Of a DNA stretch of 17,902 nt, positions 7,019 through 14,040 are shown piece by piece (the stretch's first letter is position 1; each line of letters starts with the position of its first letter). The notes under the pieces were generated by a model that did no database searches, was not told the origin of the DNA, and saw only the letters and a program-made list of their open reading frames with translations. A program made the translations under genes and the position numbers. Origin of the DNA: an uncultured Megasphaera sp. (GTDB lineage Bacteria; Bacillota; Negativicutes; Veillonellales; Megasphaeraceae); NCBI RefSeq assembly GCF_958350005.1, contig NZ_CATWFF010000025.1:1-17902 (forward strand). The letters run 5' to 3'.

Positions 7019-9490
7019 GTGGACGAACAACAATCTCATAAAGTTTTGCCAGTTTGCCTGGAAAACGAAATGCAGACGTCGTATATTGATTACGCCATGA
7101 GTGTTATCATTACGCGCGCCCTGCCAGACGTGCGGGACGGGCTCAAACCTGTTCACCGCCGTATTTTGTACGCCATGCATGAAGCCGGCATGACGCCGAA
7201 CAAACCGTATAAAAAATCAGCCCGTATTGTCGGGGAAGTTCTTGGTAAGTATCATCCCCACGGCGACAGCTCTGTATATGATGCCACAGTCCGTCTGGCT
7301 CAGGATTTTTCTACGCGCTATCCCCTCGTTGACGGTCATGGGAACTTTGGCTCTGTCGATGGGGACTCGGCAGCAGCCATGCGGTATACGGAAGTCCGTA
7401 TGGCGCGGATTACCGGTGAAATGCTGGAAGACATTGACAAGAATACTGTCGATTTCATGCCCAACTACGACGGCTCCCTGCAGGAACCGGTCGTCTTGCC
7501 GTCGAAAATCCCAAACTTGCTGGTCAATGGTTCCGCTGGGATTGCCGTCGGCATGGCGACGAATGTTCCGCCCCATAATTTAGGCGAAGTCGTCGACGGC
7601 TGTGTTCTGCTCATCGATAACCCTGAAGCCAGTCTGGAAGAAATTATGACCAAAATCAAAGGTCCTGATTTCCCGACAGGCGCGAAGATTATGGGCCGTG
7701 ACGGAATTTTAAAAGCCTATTCTACCGGCCGGGGAAGCATTAAGATGCGTTCCTGTGCGACTATCGAACCGATGAATAAAGGGAAAAACCGCATTGTCGT
7801 AACGGAAATTCCCTATCAGGTCAATAAGGCCCGGGTCATTGAATCCATTGCCGAACTGTCCCGTAACCGTGAACTCGACGGTATTACGGCTCTGCGCGAT
7901 GAATCAGACCGCAAGGGCATGCGCATTGTCATCGAACTGCGGGCCGATGTCAATCCGGACATTGTACTGAACAAACTGTATAAACATACACAGCTGCAGG
8001 AAACGTTCGGCGTCATCATGCTGGCCCTCGTCGACGGCCATCCCCGCGTGCTGACCTTGAAAGAAGTACTGTCACTCTATTTGGACCACCAGAAGAACGT
8101 CATTACGCGGCGCTGCAAATTCGAACTCGATAAGGCTCTGGCCCGTGCGCATATTTTAGAAGGCCTGCTCATTGCCCTCGATCATATTGATGAAGTCATC
8201 AAGACCATTCGGGAATCGGCGACTGATGAAATTGCCAAGACGTCCCTTATGAGCAAGTTCGGCCTGAGCGAAAAGCAGGCTGTTGCTATCCTCGACATGC
8301 GTCTCCGCCGCCTGACCGGACTGGAACGGGAAAAAATTGAACAGGAATACAAGGAACTGGAAGAACGCATTGCCTATTTGCGCAGCGTCCTGGCGGATGA
8401 ACACAAGGTCATGGAAATTGTCAAAACAGAGCTTCTCGATGCCAAGAAAAAATTTGCTGACGAACGGCGGACGCAGATCGTCGCTGATGCAGCTGATTTT
8501 GCCGTAGAAGACATGATTCCCGACGAACGGATGGTGCTGACGCTGACGCGGCGGGGCTATGTCAAACGCATTAACGCCAACGTATACCATACGCAGAATA
8601 AAGGCGGCCGCGGCATTAAAGGCATGGGTACGAAGGACGAAGACGCAGTTAACCACCTGCTGTATACGTCGTCTCTGCATACGGTGCTGTTTTTCACCAA
8701 TTTCGGCCGCGTATACCGCCTGAAGGCCTACGAAATTCCCGAAGCCAACAGCCGCAATTCCAAGGGCATTGCTACGATCAATATCCTGCCGCTGGCTAAA
8801 GGGGAAAAGGTAAATGCCCTTATCGACCTGGATCAGGCTGATCCGACGATGAACCTGTTTATGGCAACGGAAAAAGGTCTGGTCAAGAAGACGGAACTGG
8901 GAGAATTTAAAAATGTCCGCCGCAACGGCCTGATTGCTATTTCTCTCATGGAAGGAGATCATCTGGCCAAAGTTCGCCTGACCAAAGGGGATCAGACGAT
9001 TATTCTGGCTACGAAGCTGGGCATGGCCATCTGCTTCAGTGAAAGCGACGTCCGGCCTATGGGGCGCAATACCCGCGGCGTTCGCGGTATTTCCCTGGCC
9101 GAAGGAGACAGCGTCATCGGTGCAGACGTGCTGGAACCGGACTGCCAGGTCCTGACTGTGAGTGAAGAAGGCTTTGGCAAGCGCAACAATATGGATGCCT
9201 ACAAGATTCAGCTCCGCGGCGGCAAAGGCGTGAAGAATTTTAAGATCACTCCCAAGACCGGCGATATTGTCGGTGTAGAAGTCGTTCACGAAGATCAGGA
9301 ACTGCTCGTCATTACGACGAAAGGCATCGTTATCCGCACGGATATCGAAAGTATTGGCATTAAAAAAGGCCGCAACACGTCTGGTGTCAAAATTCAGAAG
9401 CTGGAAGGCGACGATAAAGTGGCTGCTCTCGATACGATTACCATCGAAGGCGAAGACGACGAACCACAAGGCGGGTTGTTTAAAAAATAA
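7019..9490 (+). CDS. gyrA: DNA gyrase subunit A
   Basis: An 823-residue, full-length GyrA, the DNA-breaking and rejoining subunit of the type II topoisomerase that introduces negative supercoils as an A2B2 complex with GyrB. The N-terminal domain has RALPDVRDGLKPVHRRIL (33-50), the quinolone-determining segment HPHGDSSVYDATVRLAQ (79-95) and the catalytic Tyr123 in AAMRYTEVR. The C-terminal beta-pinwheel carries a GyrA box (QNKGGRG, 526-532), which marks it as gyrase rather than ParC. Start GTG 7019 follows a GAGGTGA site. Ser84 and Asp88 (E. coli Ser83 and Asp87) are the unmutated forms. gyrB is not in the window. The protein ends in an acidic tail, GEDDEPQGG. Confidence 0.98.
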   Translation: MDEQQSHKVLPVCLENEMQTSYIDYAMSVIITRALPDVRDGLKPVHRRILYAMHEAGMTPNKPYKKSARIVGEVLGKYHPHGDSSVYDATVRLAQDFSTRYPLVDGHGNFGSVDGDSAAAMRYTEVRMARITGEMLEDIDKNTVDFMPNYDGSLQEPVVLPSKIPNLLVNGSAGIAVGMATNVPPHNLGEVVDGCVLLIDNPEASLEEIMTKIKGPDFPTGAKIMGRDGILKAYSTGRGSIKMRSCATIEPMNKGKNRIVVTEIPYQVNKARVIESIAELSRNRELDGITALRDESDRKGMRIVIELRADVNPDIVLNKLYKHTQLQETFGVIMLALVDGHPRVLTLKEVLSLYLDHQKNVITRRCKFELDKALARAHILEGLLIALDHIDEVIKTIRESATDEIAKTSLMSKFGLSEKQAVAILDMRLRRLTGLEREKIEQEYKELEERIAYLRSVLADEHKVMEIVKTELLDAKKKFADERRTQIVADAADFAVEDMIPDERMVLTLTRRGYVKRINANVYHTQNKGGRGIKGMGTKDEDAVNHLLYTSSLHTVLFFTNFGRVYRLKAYEIPEANSRNSKGIATINILPLAKGEKVNALIDLDQADPTMNLFMATEKGLVKKTELGEFKNVRRNGLIAISLMEGDHLAKVRLTKGDQTIILATKLGMAICFSESDVRPMGRNTRGVRGISLAEGDSVIGADVLEPDCQVLTVSEEGFGKRNNMDAYKIQLRGGKGVKNFKITPKTGDIVGVEVVHEDQELLVITTKGIVIRTDIESIGIKKGRNTSGVKIQKLEGDDKVAALDTITIEGEDDEPQGGLFKK

Positions 9491-9506
9491 GATAGTGTGC
9501 ATATAT

Positions 9507-9542
9507 AAAAATACGTCAGGGCGGCAGTCCTGACGTATTTTT
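9507..9542. terminator. Bidirectional terminator between gyrA and the minus-strand operon
   Basis: A 14-bp perfect stem (AAAAATACGTCAGG, 9507-9520, with CCTGACGTATTTTT, 9529-9542) and an 8-nt loop (GCGGCAGT). A runs on one side and T runs on the other make it usable from both strands; it lies 16 nt after gyrA and 7 nt from the stop of the minus-strand gene. Confidence 0.92.
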
Positions 9543-9549
9543 ATGCTGT

Positions 9550-10647
9550 TTATCGGGTAATCATTTCCCGCGGCGCATAGCCGGTGACGCCGGCATATTC
9601 GCCTTCCAGAATTTTTACTGCAATAAACCGTCCTTCTTCATGGCCTTCTTCTTTGATCCGGACAGGATTGGCGAAGACGATGACCTTGTTTTCCCGTACC
9701 ATGGCGCGGATTTTTTCCATTTCCTGGTTCTGGACCGCATGAAGAAACTCCGGAATCGTTTCTTTGTCGGGAATAACGTAGGTTCCACGCAGCATCAGAT
9801 AGTGTCCTTCTGCGTCAGCGATTCCCGCCGGCCCTGGGGACTCCTCCGGCCGAGGAACCTCAGTAGGTGAATAGTTGGCAAAATCGACCTGAGTCTTCTG
9901 CGTTTCTTCGTAGCGGTGCAGGTAATAGGCAGTGAGCAGAATACAGAGAATGAGAAAAGGCATGAACAGTATTTTTGTATAATACTGGAGCTTCTTATAT
10001 TTTCTGGAGTCTTCTTCATGACGCTGCAGTTCTGATTCCGGATCGGGCTGACGGAGTGCACCGGCCATGATTGCCGATAAGGGAATGCCGTAGCTGCTGA
10101 CGGGATAGAGGCGCTCCAGCCAGTCAATGCCGCAGGCACAGCCCATGGCCCGGCTCAGGGAATTGTCCAGATCGACGGAAATTTTCATGTAATGCATAAT
10201 AGAGATAAACGAATCATTTCCCAGATCGGCAATGTACGTACTGGCGAGAAATTTAAGATCCCGGATGTACAGGTCCTGAATGGTAAAAGACTCGCTGCAT
10301 GAGGCTTCGTAACTGGCCTTGATAGCCAGAAACAGCTGTTCTGACCGATAGGCAGCCAGTACCTGATTGTCCAGGAGTGGTCGGAGGTACTGCTCCCACG
10401 TATCGGCAAAGGACAGGCTGTCTGCTACCATGTCGGCTGTTACAGTCCGGGCTGTAAAGTCATGTCCCGGCGGCTTGACCATATAGGACAGGCCGTGTAC
10501 GCTGCCGTTGCTGATCCAGGCCAGGGAAATGCGGCATATGCTGTTGAGATCGTCGTTTGCCAAATCTGCGGCAATCGCAATAGCCCCATTCGGTTTGCGC
10601 TGGGCCAGCGATTCGCGCGCTTTTTGTATCGTTTCTTCATCATGCAT
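9550..10647 (-). CDS. Inactive DnaQ/DEDDh exonuclease-fold protein with TM helix and SH3-like C-terminus
   Basis: A 365-residue protein of no family I can name. Residues about 21-178 read like the DnaQ/RNase T exonuclease fold: GAIAIAADLA, then SICRISLAWISNGSVHGLSYMVKPPG, TVTADMVADSLSFADTWEQYLRPLL, and a C-terminal helix. The catalytic acids are missing: the DxE pair of motif I reads Asp28-Leu-Ala, the usual HNASFD segment reads YRSEQL (100-105), and the final HxxxxD motif reads DNSLSRA (161-167). A charged stretch (about 205-225) precedes one transmembrane helix (226-243). A Pro/Glu-rich linker follows, then a C-terminal region ending VKILEGEYAGVTGYAPREMI, which resembles an SH3-type beta barrel. 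It starts 14 nt after the NYN-LOTUS gene; the AAGGA site immediately follows that gene's stop codon, so the two are probably co-translated. Fold call is by eye. Confidence 0.62.
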   Translation of the reverse strand: MHDEETIQKARESLAQRKPNGAIAIAADLANDDLNSICRISLAWISNGSVHGLSYMVKPPGHDFTARTVTADMVADSLSFADTWEQYLRPLLDNQVLAAYRSEQLFLAIKASYEASCSESFTIQDLYIRDLKFLASTYIADLGNDSFISIMHYMKISVDLDNSLSRAMGCACGIDWLERLYPVSSYGIPLSAIMAGALRQPDPESELQRHEEDSRKYKKLQYYTKILFMPFLILCILLTAYYLHRYEETQKTQVDFANYSPTEVPRPEESPGPAGIADAEGHYLMLRGTYVIPDKETIPEFLHAVQNQEMEKIRAMVRENKVIVFANPVRIKEEGHEEGRFIAVKILEGEYAGVTGYAPREMITR

Positions 10648-10661
10648 GGGCAGAAAATCCT

Positions 10662-11492
10662 TTACCGGTATGATTTATGACTGGGAAGCTGCCGGATCGT
10701 GCGGTTGGGCAGCTTTTTGAGGCGGAAATAGTTGTGCTTGACAGTCGTATTTTTTTCATCCGTATACGTGGCAACTTCAAACAGCTTCAGCGATTCAATG
10801 AAGGGAACGAATTTTTTGAAGCCAAAATTGCGCACGTCAAAATCGGAAAACTGTTTGCTCAGCAGATTTCCCAGGGTTCCGGAGAAAATCCAGCCATTGT
10901 CATCAGAGTTTTCTTCAGTCAGCTTGATAACAGCTTGTTTAATCGTCTGAAAATCCTTGCCCGGCGTTTTTTCACCGTCCCAGCGGTATACGGGATGAGA
11001 GGAAGACATATCCTGCGGCGACGACGGTTTCTGCTGCGTCGATTCCTGTGCTGCTTCTTCCAGCAGGACGTCCAGGTAGAGAAACTTATTGCACGCCGAA
11101 ATAAAGGAGCGAGGCGTCTTGCTTTCGCCCATGCCGAGGACATACTTCTGCGATTCCCGCAGGCGCGATGCCAGGCGGGTAAAATCGCTGTCTGATGAGA
11201 CGATGCAGAACCCGTCAATATTGCTCTGATAGAGCAGGTCCATCGTGTCGATGATCAGGGCCGAGTCTGACGAATTTTTGCCGATCGTGTTGCTGTACTG
11301 CTGAATGGGCTGAATGGCATTGTCCAGAATGGTATTGCGCCATGAAGCCATTTGCGGCGTCGTCCAGTTGCCGTAAATACGTTTGTAAATGACGTCGCCC
11401 AAATTGTTCGCTTCCGACAGGATCACGTCAATGTACTTGTTGGAAATATTTTCCGCATCAATGACGACGGCCAGTTTCATTTCATGATTCAT
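10662..11492 (-). CDS. NYN domain ribonuclease-like protein with LOTUS/OST-HTH domain
   Basis: A 276-residue cytoplasmic protein. Residues about 5-143 are a NYN (LabA/DUF88, PIN-like) domain with the expected acidic cluster: Asp12 in VVIDAENI, Asp82 and Asp85 in LIIDTMDLL, and Asp101/Asp103 in SSDSDF. The PIN-like fold with these acids predicts metal-dependent RNA cleavage. A polar linker (about 145-178) leads to a winged-helix LOTUS/OST-HTH domain (about 180-245: FQTIKQAVIKL, GWIFSGTLGNLLSKQF, FGFKKFVPFIESL), known to bind RNA or G-quadruplexes in other proteins. The same NYN-plus-LOTUS layout occurs in the MARF1 type of RNA regulators. ATG 11492 has an AGGAGG site 8 nt before it. It heads a two-gene operon with the TM-anchored DnaQ-like gene, divergent from the S-box operon. 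Confidence 0.88.
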   Translation of the reverse strand: MNHEMKLAVVIDAENISNKYIDVILSEANNLGDVIYKRIYGNWTTPQMASWRNTILDNAIQPIQQYSNTIGKNSSDSALIIDTMDLLYQSNIDGFCIVSSDSDFTRLASRLRESQKYVLGMGESKTPRSFISACNKFLYLDVLLEEAAQESTQQKPSSPQDMSSSHPVYRWDGEKTPGKDFQTIKQAVIKLTEENSDDNGWIFSGTLGNLLSKQFSDFDVRNFGFKKFVPFIESLKLFEVATYTDEKNTTVKHNYFRLKKLPNRTIRQLPSHKSYR

Positions 11493-11513
11493 AATCTAAT
11501 CCTCCTGTACTGT

Positions 11514-11522
11514 ATTGTATCA
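11514..11522 (-). promoter_or_regulatory. Candidate extended -10 promoter for the NYN-LOTUS operon
   Basis: On the minus strand, TGA followed by TACAAT (11514-11519) forms an extended -10 box about 22 nt from the start codon of the NYN gene. The -35 region is poor, so confidence is limited. Confidence 0.45.
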
Positions 11523-11586
11523 TTTGCCTACTCAAATGCATAGATAGGGACTTCGTTCGTTTACATATTTTTTATCTTGATAAAAC

Positions 11587-11615
11587 TTGACAAGGTTGTC
11601 GTTATGTCGTAGTAT
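11587..11615 (+). promoter_or_regulatory. Candidate promoter of the S-box operon
   Basis: A perfect -35 TTGACA (11587-11592), 17 nt spacer and TAGTAT (11610-11615). Directly upstream is a 7-bp inverted repeat TTTTATC-TT-GATAAAA (11570-11585), and GACAA-GG-TTGTC (11589-11600) overlaps the -35, so a protein regulator may also act here. An alternative weaker promoter (TTGCAT 11709-11714, TATATT 11734-11739, 19-nt spacer) would start transcription much closer to the riboswitch. Confidence 0.55.
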
Positions 11616-11762
11616 ATTAGTCAATATCAAATGTACCTGACCGGTGACAATGACAGTGTCGCCTTTTGCATATACAGGAGAACTTAAAAATGACCATCAT
11701 CTGTTGCGTTGCATCATAGCGGTGTGACGAGACTATATTGCCATAACCGAATACCAGACAAA

Positions 11763-11862
11763 TTCATCCAGAGCAGCTGAGGGACTGGCCCCATGACGCT
11801 GCGGCAACCTCCCGGCAGGGAACGGTGCCAATTCCAGCAGATATTAGTATCTGACAGATGAA
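11763..11862 (+). promoter_or_regulatory. SAM-I (S-box) riboswitch aptamer
   Basis: The RNA binds S-adenosylmethionine and switches off transcription when it is plentiful. Conserved parts are present in order: P1 5' strand TTCATC (11763-11768), the kink-turn/P2 block CAGAG and CTGAGGGACTGGCCC, the CGGCAACC block (11802-11809), the GGTGCCAATTCC block (11824-11835), and P1 3' strand GATGAA (11857-11862). P1 strands are exact complements. This is the classic S-box consensus. What it controls is unusual: a CooS-like gene and an ABC importer, not a standard methionine gene. Confidence 0.95.
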
Positions 11863-11896
11863 ACTCATTCCGCAGGGAAGAGTAATGCTTGCAAGC

Positions 11897-11928
11897 AGGA
11901 GACGTCATCTGGAGACGCCTCCTTTTTT
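11897..11928 (+). terminator. Riboswitch-controlled intrinsic terminator (S-box expression platform)
   Basis: AGGAGACGTC (11897-11906) pairs with GACGCCTCCT (11914-11923), one A-C mismatch, followed by six T. The segment TCATCTG (11905-11911) in its 3' half-stem and loop is the exact complement of CAGATGA (11855-11861) in the 3' strand of P1. Without SAM this pairing would form the antiterminator; with SAM, P1 forms and the terminator wins. Confidence 0.9.
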
Positions 11929-11972
11929 ATTTCTAGGATAGTGCGCCATGGCGCGCAGAGGGGGATATTACT

Positions 11973-14030
11973 ATGTCAGAAGAAAAACACATGTCGCATG
12001 ATTTGGAAGCCTGGCTCAACGGGTGTACGCACGATCATGACCACCATCATCACCACCATGACGGAGATCATGATCATCACCATCATCACGGGGAAGATTT
12101 TCACGACTATATCGAAGCTGTAACGGCGTACCGCAAGACCTTCCCGAATAAGGAAACCGTCATTGCTCAGACGCCGGACCCGGCTGTGCGGGAAATGCTG
12201 CTCCACATGCAGGACATGGGCGTAGAAACGGTGTTTGACCGCTTTGACCGCCAGCAGCCGCAGTGTACCTTTGGTCTGGCCGGTATTTGCTGTAAGAACT
12301 GTTATATGGGGCCCTGCAAGATTACGAAAAAATCGCCGCGCGGCGTGTGCGGCGCCGATGCCGATGTCATTGTAGCCCGTAATATGCTGCGTGCCGTTGC
12401 TGCCGGTGCAGCTGCCCACGGTGCCCGAGGCCGGGAAAGCATGCTGGCTTTGAAACGGGCCGGTGAAGGTACGCTGGACCTGCCCATTGACGGGAAGGAT
12501 AAAATCTATGCAGTCTGTAAATCTTACGGCATTGACACGGAAGGCAAGACTCTGGGCCAGCTGGCTGTAGAAGTAGCTGATATTCTGCTGGACGATTTGT
12601 CCCGTACTGTGCCGGCACCGCACCGCACGCTCAATGCCTTTGCGCCGGGCGAACGGAAACGGGTCTGGAAAGCCCTGGATATCCTGCCCATCAGCGTATA
12701 TCATGAAGTGTTTGAAAGCCTGCATCGTACGTCGACCGGCACGGACGGGGACTGGCGGAATATTATGAAGCAGTTCCTACGCACCGGCGTAGCCTTTGCC
12801 TGGACGAGCTGCCTGGGCAGCTCCATTGCCATGGACAGCCTCTTCGGCCTGCCGCACCGCAGCAAGTCCATGATGAATCTGGGTGCTCTTAAAAAGGGCT
12901 ATGTCAATATTGCCGTTCACGGACACTCGCCGCTGCTGGTCAGTGAAATCGTGCGCATTGGCCAGTCTCAGGAATACCAGCAGAAAGCCATTGATGCCGG
13001 TGCCAAGGGCATTCAGTTCTACGGCATCTGCTGCTCCGGCCTGTCGGCCATGTACCGCTACGGCGGTGTTATCCCCTTGTCCAACGCCGTTGGTGCTGAA
13101 CTGGTACTGGGTACTGGCGCCCTTGATTTGTGGGTTGCCGACGTGCAGGACGTGTTCCCGTCCATTATGGATGTGGCCCGGTGTTTCCGCACCACTGTCG
13201 TGACGACCAGCGATTCGGCCCGCCTGCCCGGTGCGGAACACTACGGCTTTGACCATACCCATTCCAATTTGAATGAAATTCACGACATTGCCAAAAAAAT
13301 CGTCGAACGGGGCATCGAAAGCTTTGCCGACCGCCGCGACGTGCCTGTCTTCATTCCGCAGTACGAAGTGGAAACAGAAGTCGGCTTTTCCGCTGAATTT
13401 CTGAACGCTCACTTTGGCTTTGACAACTTTGCCCAGGCTTTGAAAGACGGCAAGATTCTTGGCGTCGTCAACCTCGTCGGCTGCAGCAATCCCCGTATTG
13501 TCTATGAAAAAGCCGTTGCCGAAGTAGCAGAAGAACTGATTAAGCACAACATCTTTATTATGACCAACGGCTGTGCGTCGTTCCCGCTCATGAAGCTGGG
13601 CTACTGTTCTCTGAAGGCCCTGGATCAGACGGGCCGGAGCCTGCGGGAATACCTGAAAGATGTGCCCCCTGTATGGCCTATGGGCGAATGTCTGGACAAT
13701 GCCCGGGCATCGGCTATTTTCAGCAACCTTGCCGGTCAGCTGGGACAGGCCATTAAGGATCTGCCCTTTGCCTTTATCAGCCCGGAATGGTCCAATGAAA
13801 AAGGCATCTGCGCCGCCCTGGCCTTCCGTCTGCTGGGCATGAATTCGTACCACTGCGTCTATGCGCCTGTGCAGGGGTCCAAGGCCGTATCTGAATTTAT
13901 GGCCCATGGCACGAAGCCGCTGTTAGGCTCGGAAATGATCGTCAACGTCGATCATAAAGCCCTGGTACAGCAGATTATTGCCGACTTGAAAGAAAAGAGA
14001 CGGCGCCTGGGCTGGAGTGAAGGAGAATAA
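11973..14030 (+). CDS. CooS-family Ni-Fe-S protein (annotated type: anaerobic CO dehydrogenase catalytic subunit), deviant active site
   Basis: A 685-residue member of the CooS/hybrid-cluster superfamily, about 50 residues longer than usual at the N-terminus. The tail (20-39) has 13 His in 20 residues, a likely metal-binding stretch. Cluster D (Cys98, Cys106) and cluster B (Cys107, Cys110, Cys115, Cys126) ligands are all present. At the active C-cluster I see the HGH motif (316-318), GICC (353-354), Cys504 (VGCSNP), Cys534 (NGC), Cys573 (MGECLDN) and Lys610 (EWSNEK). The expected cysteine in the DYQC-type motif is Asp393 (DVQD). Of the usual proton-relay histidines only His149 remains; the next three positions are Arg152, Glu155 and Leu158. 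An ordinary CO/CO2 reaction is therefore doubtful. An AGAGGGGG site precedes ATG 11973. It is the first gene behind the S-box and 10 nt before the ABC binding-protein gene; no cooC, cooF or acetyl-CoA synthase genes are nearby. Confidence 0.9.
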   Translation: MSEEKHMSHDLEAWLNGCTHDHDHHHHHHDGDHDHHHHHGEDFHDYIEAVTAYRKTFPNKETVIAQTPDPAVREMLLHMQDMGVETVFDRFDRQQPQCTFGLAGICCKNCYMGPCKITKKSPRGVCGADADVIVARNMLRAVAAGAAAHGARGRESMLALKRAGEGTLDLPIDGKDKIYAVCKSYGIDTEGKTLGQLAVEVADILLDDLSRTVPAPHRTLNAFAPGERKRVWKALDILPISVYHEVFESLHRTSTGTDGDWRNIMKQFLRTGVAFAWTSCLGSSIAMDSLFGLPHRSKSMMNLGALKKGYVNIAVHGHSPLLVSEIVRIGQSQEYQQKAIDAGAKGIQFYGICCSGLSAMYRYGGVIPLSNAVGAELVLGTGALDLWVADVQDVFPSIMDVARCFRTTVVTTSDSARLPGAEHYGFDHTHSNLNEIHDIAKKIVERGIESFADRRDVPVFIPQYEVETEVGFSAEFLNAHFGFDNFAQALKDGKILGVVNLVGCSNPRIVYEKAVAEVAEELIKHNIFIMTNGCASFPLMKLGYCSLKALDQTGRSLREYLKDVPPVWPMGECLDNARASAIFSNLAGQLGQAIKDLPFAFISPEWSNEKGICAALAFRLLGMNSYHCVYAPVQGSKAVSEFMAHGTKPLLGSEMIVNVDHKALVQQIIADLKEKRRRLGWSEGE

Positions 14031-14040
14031 AGGAGGACCT

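Noticed and set aside
8156..9502. A 448-codon open frame on the minus strand inside gyrA.
   Set aside because: It lies opposite the well-conserved gyrA coding sequence, has no ribosome site or known domain, and its composition is that of a complementary shadow.
12777..13907. A 376-codon minus-strand frame opposite the CooS-like gene.
   Set aside because: It is antisense to conserved cluster-ligand motifs and has no recognisable domain; it is a by-product of GC-rich codon use.
11973..14030. Calling the CooS-like gene a standard CO dehydrogenase of a Wood-Ljungdahl or CO-respiration cluster.
   Set aside because: No cooF, cooC, cooJ, hydrogenase or acetyl-CoA synthase genes are present, and a C-cluster cysteine and relay histidines are replaced.
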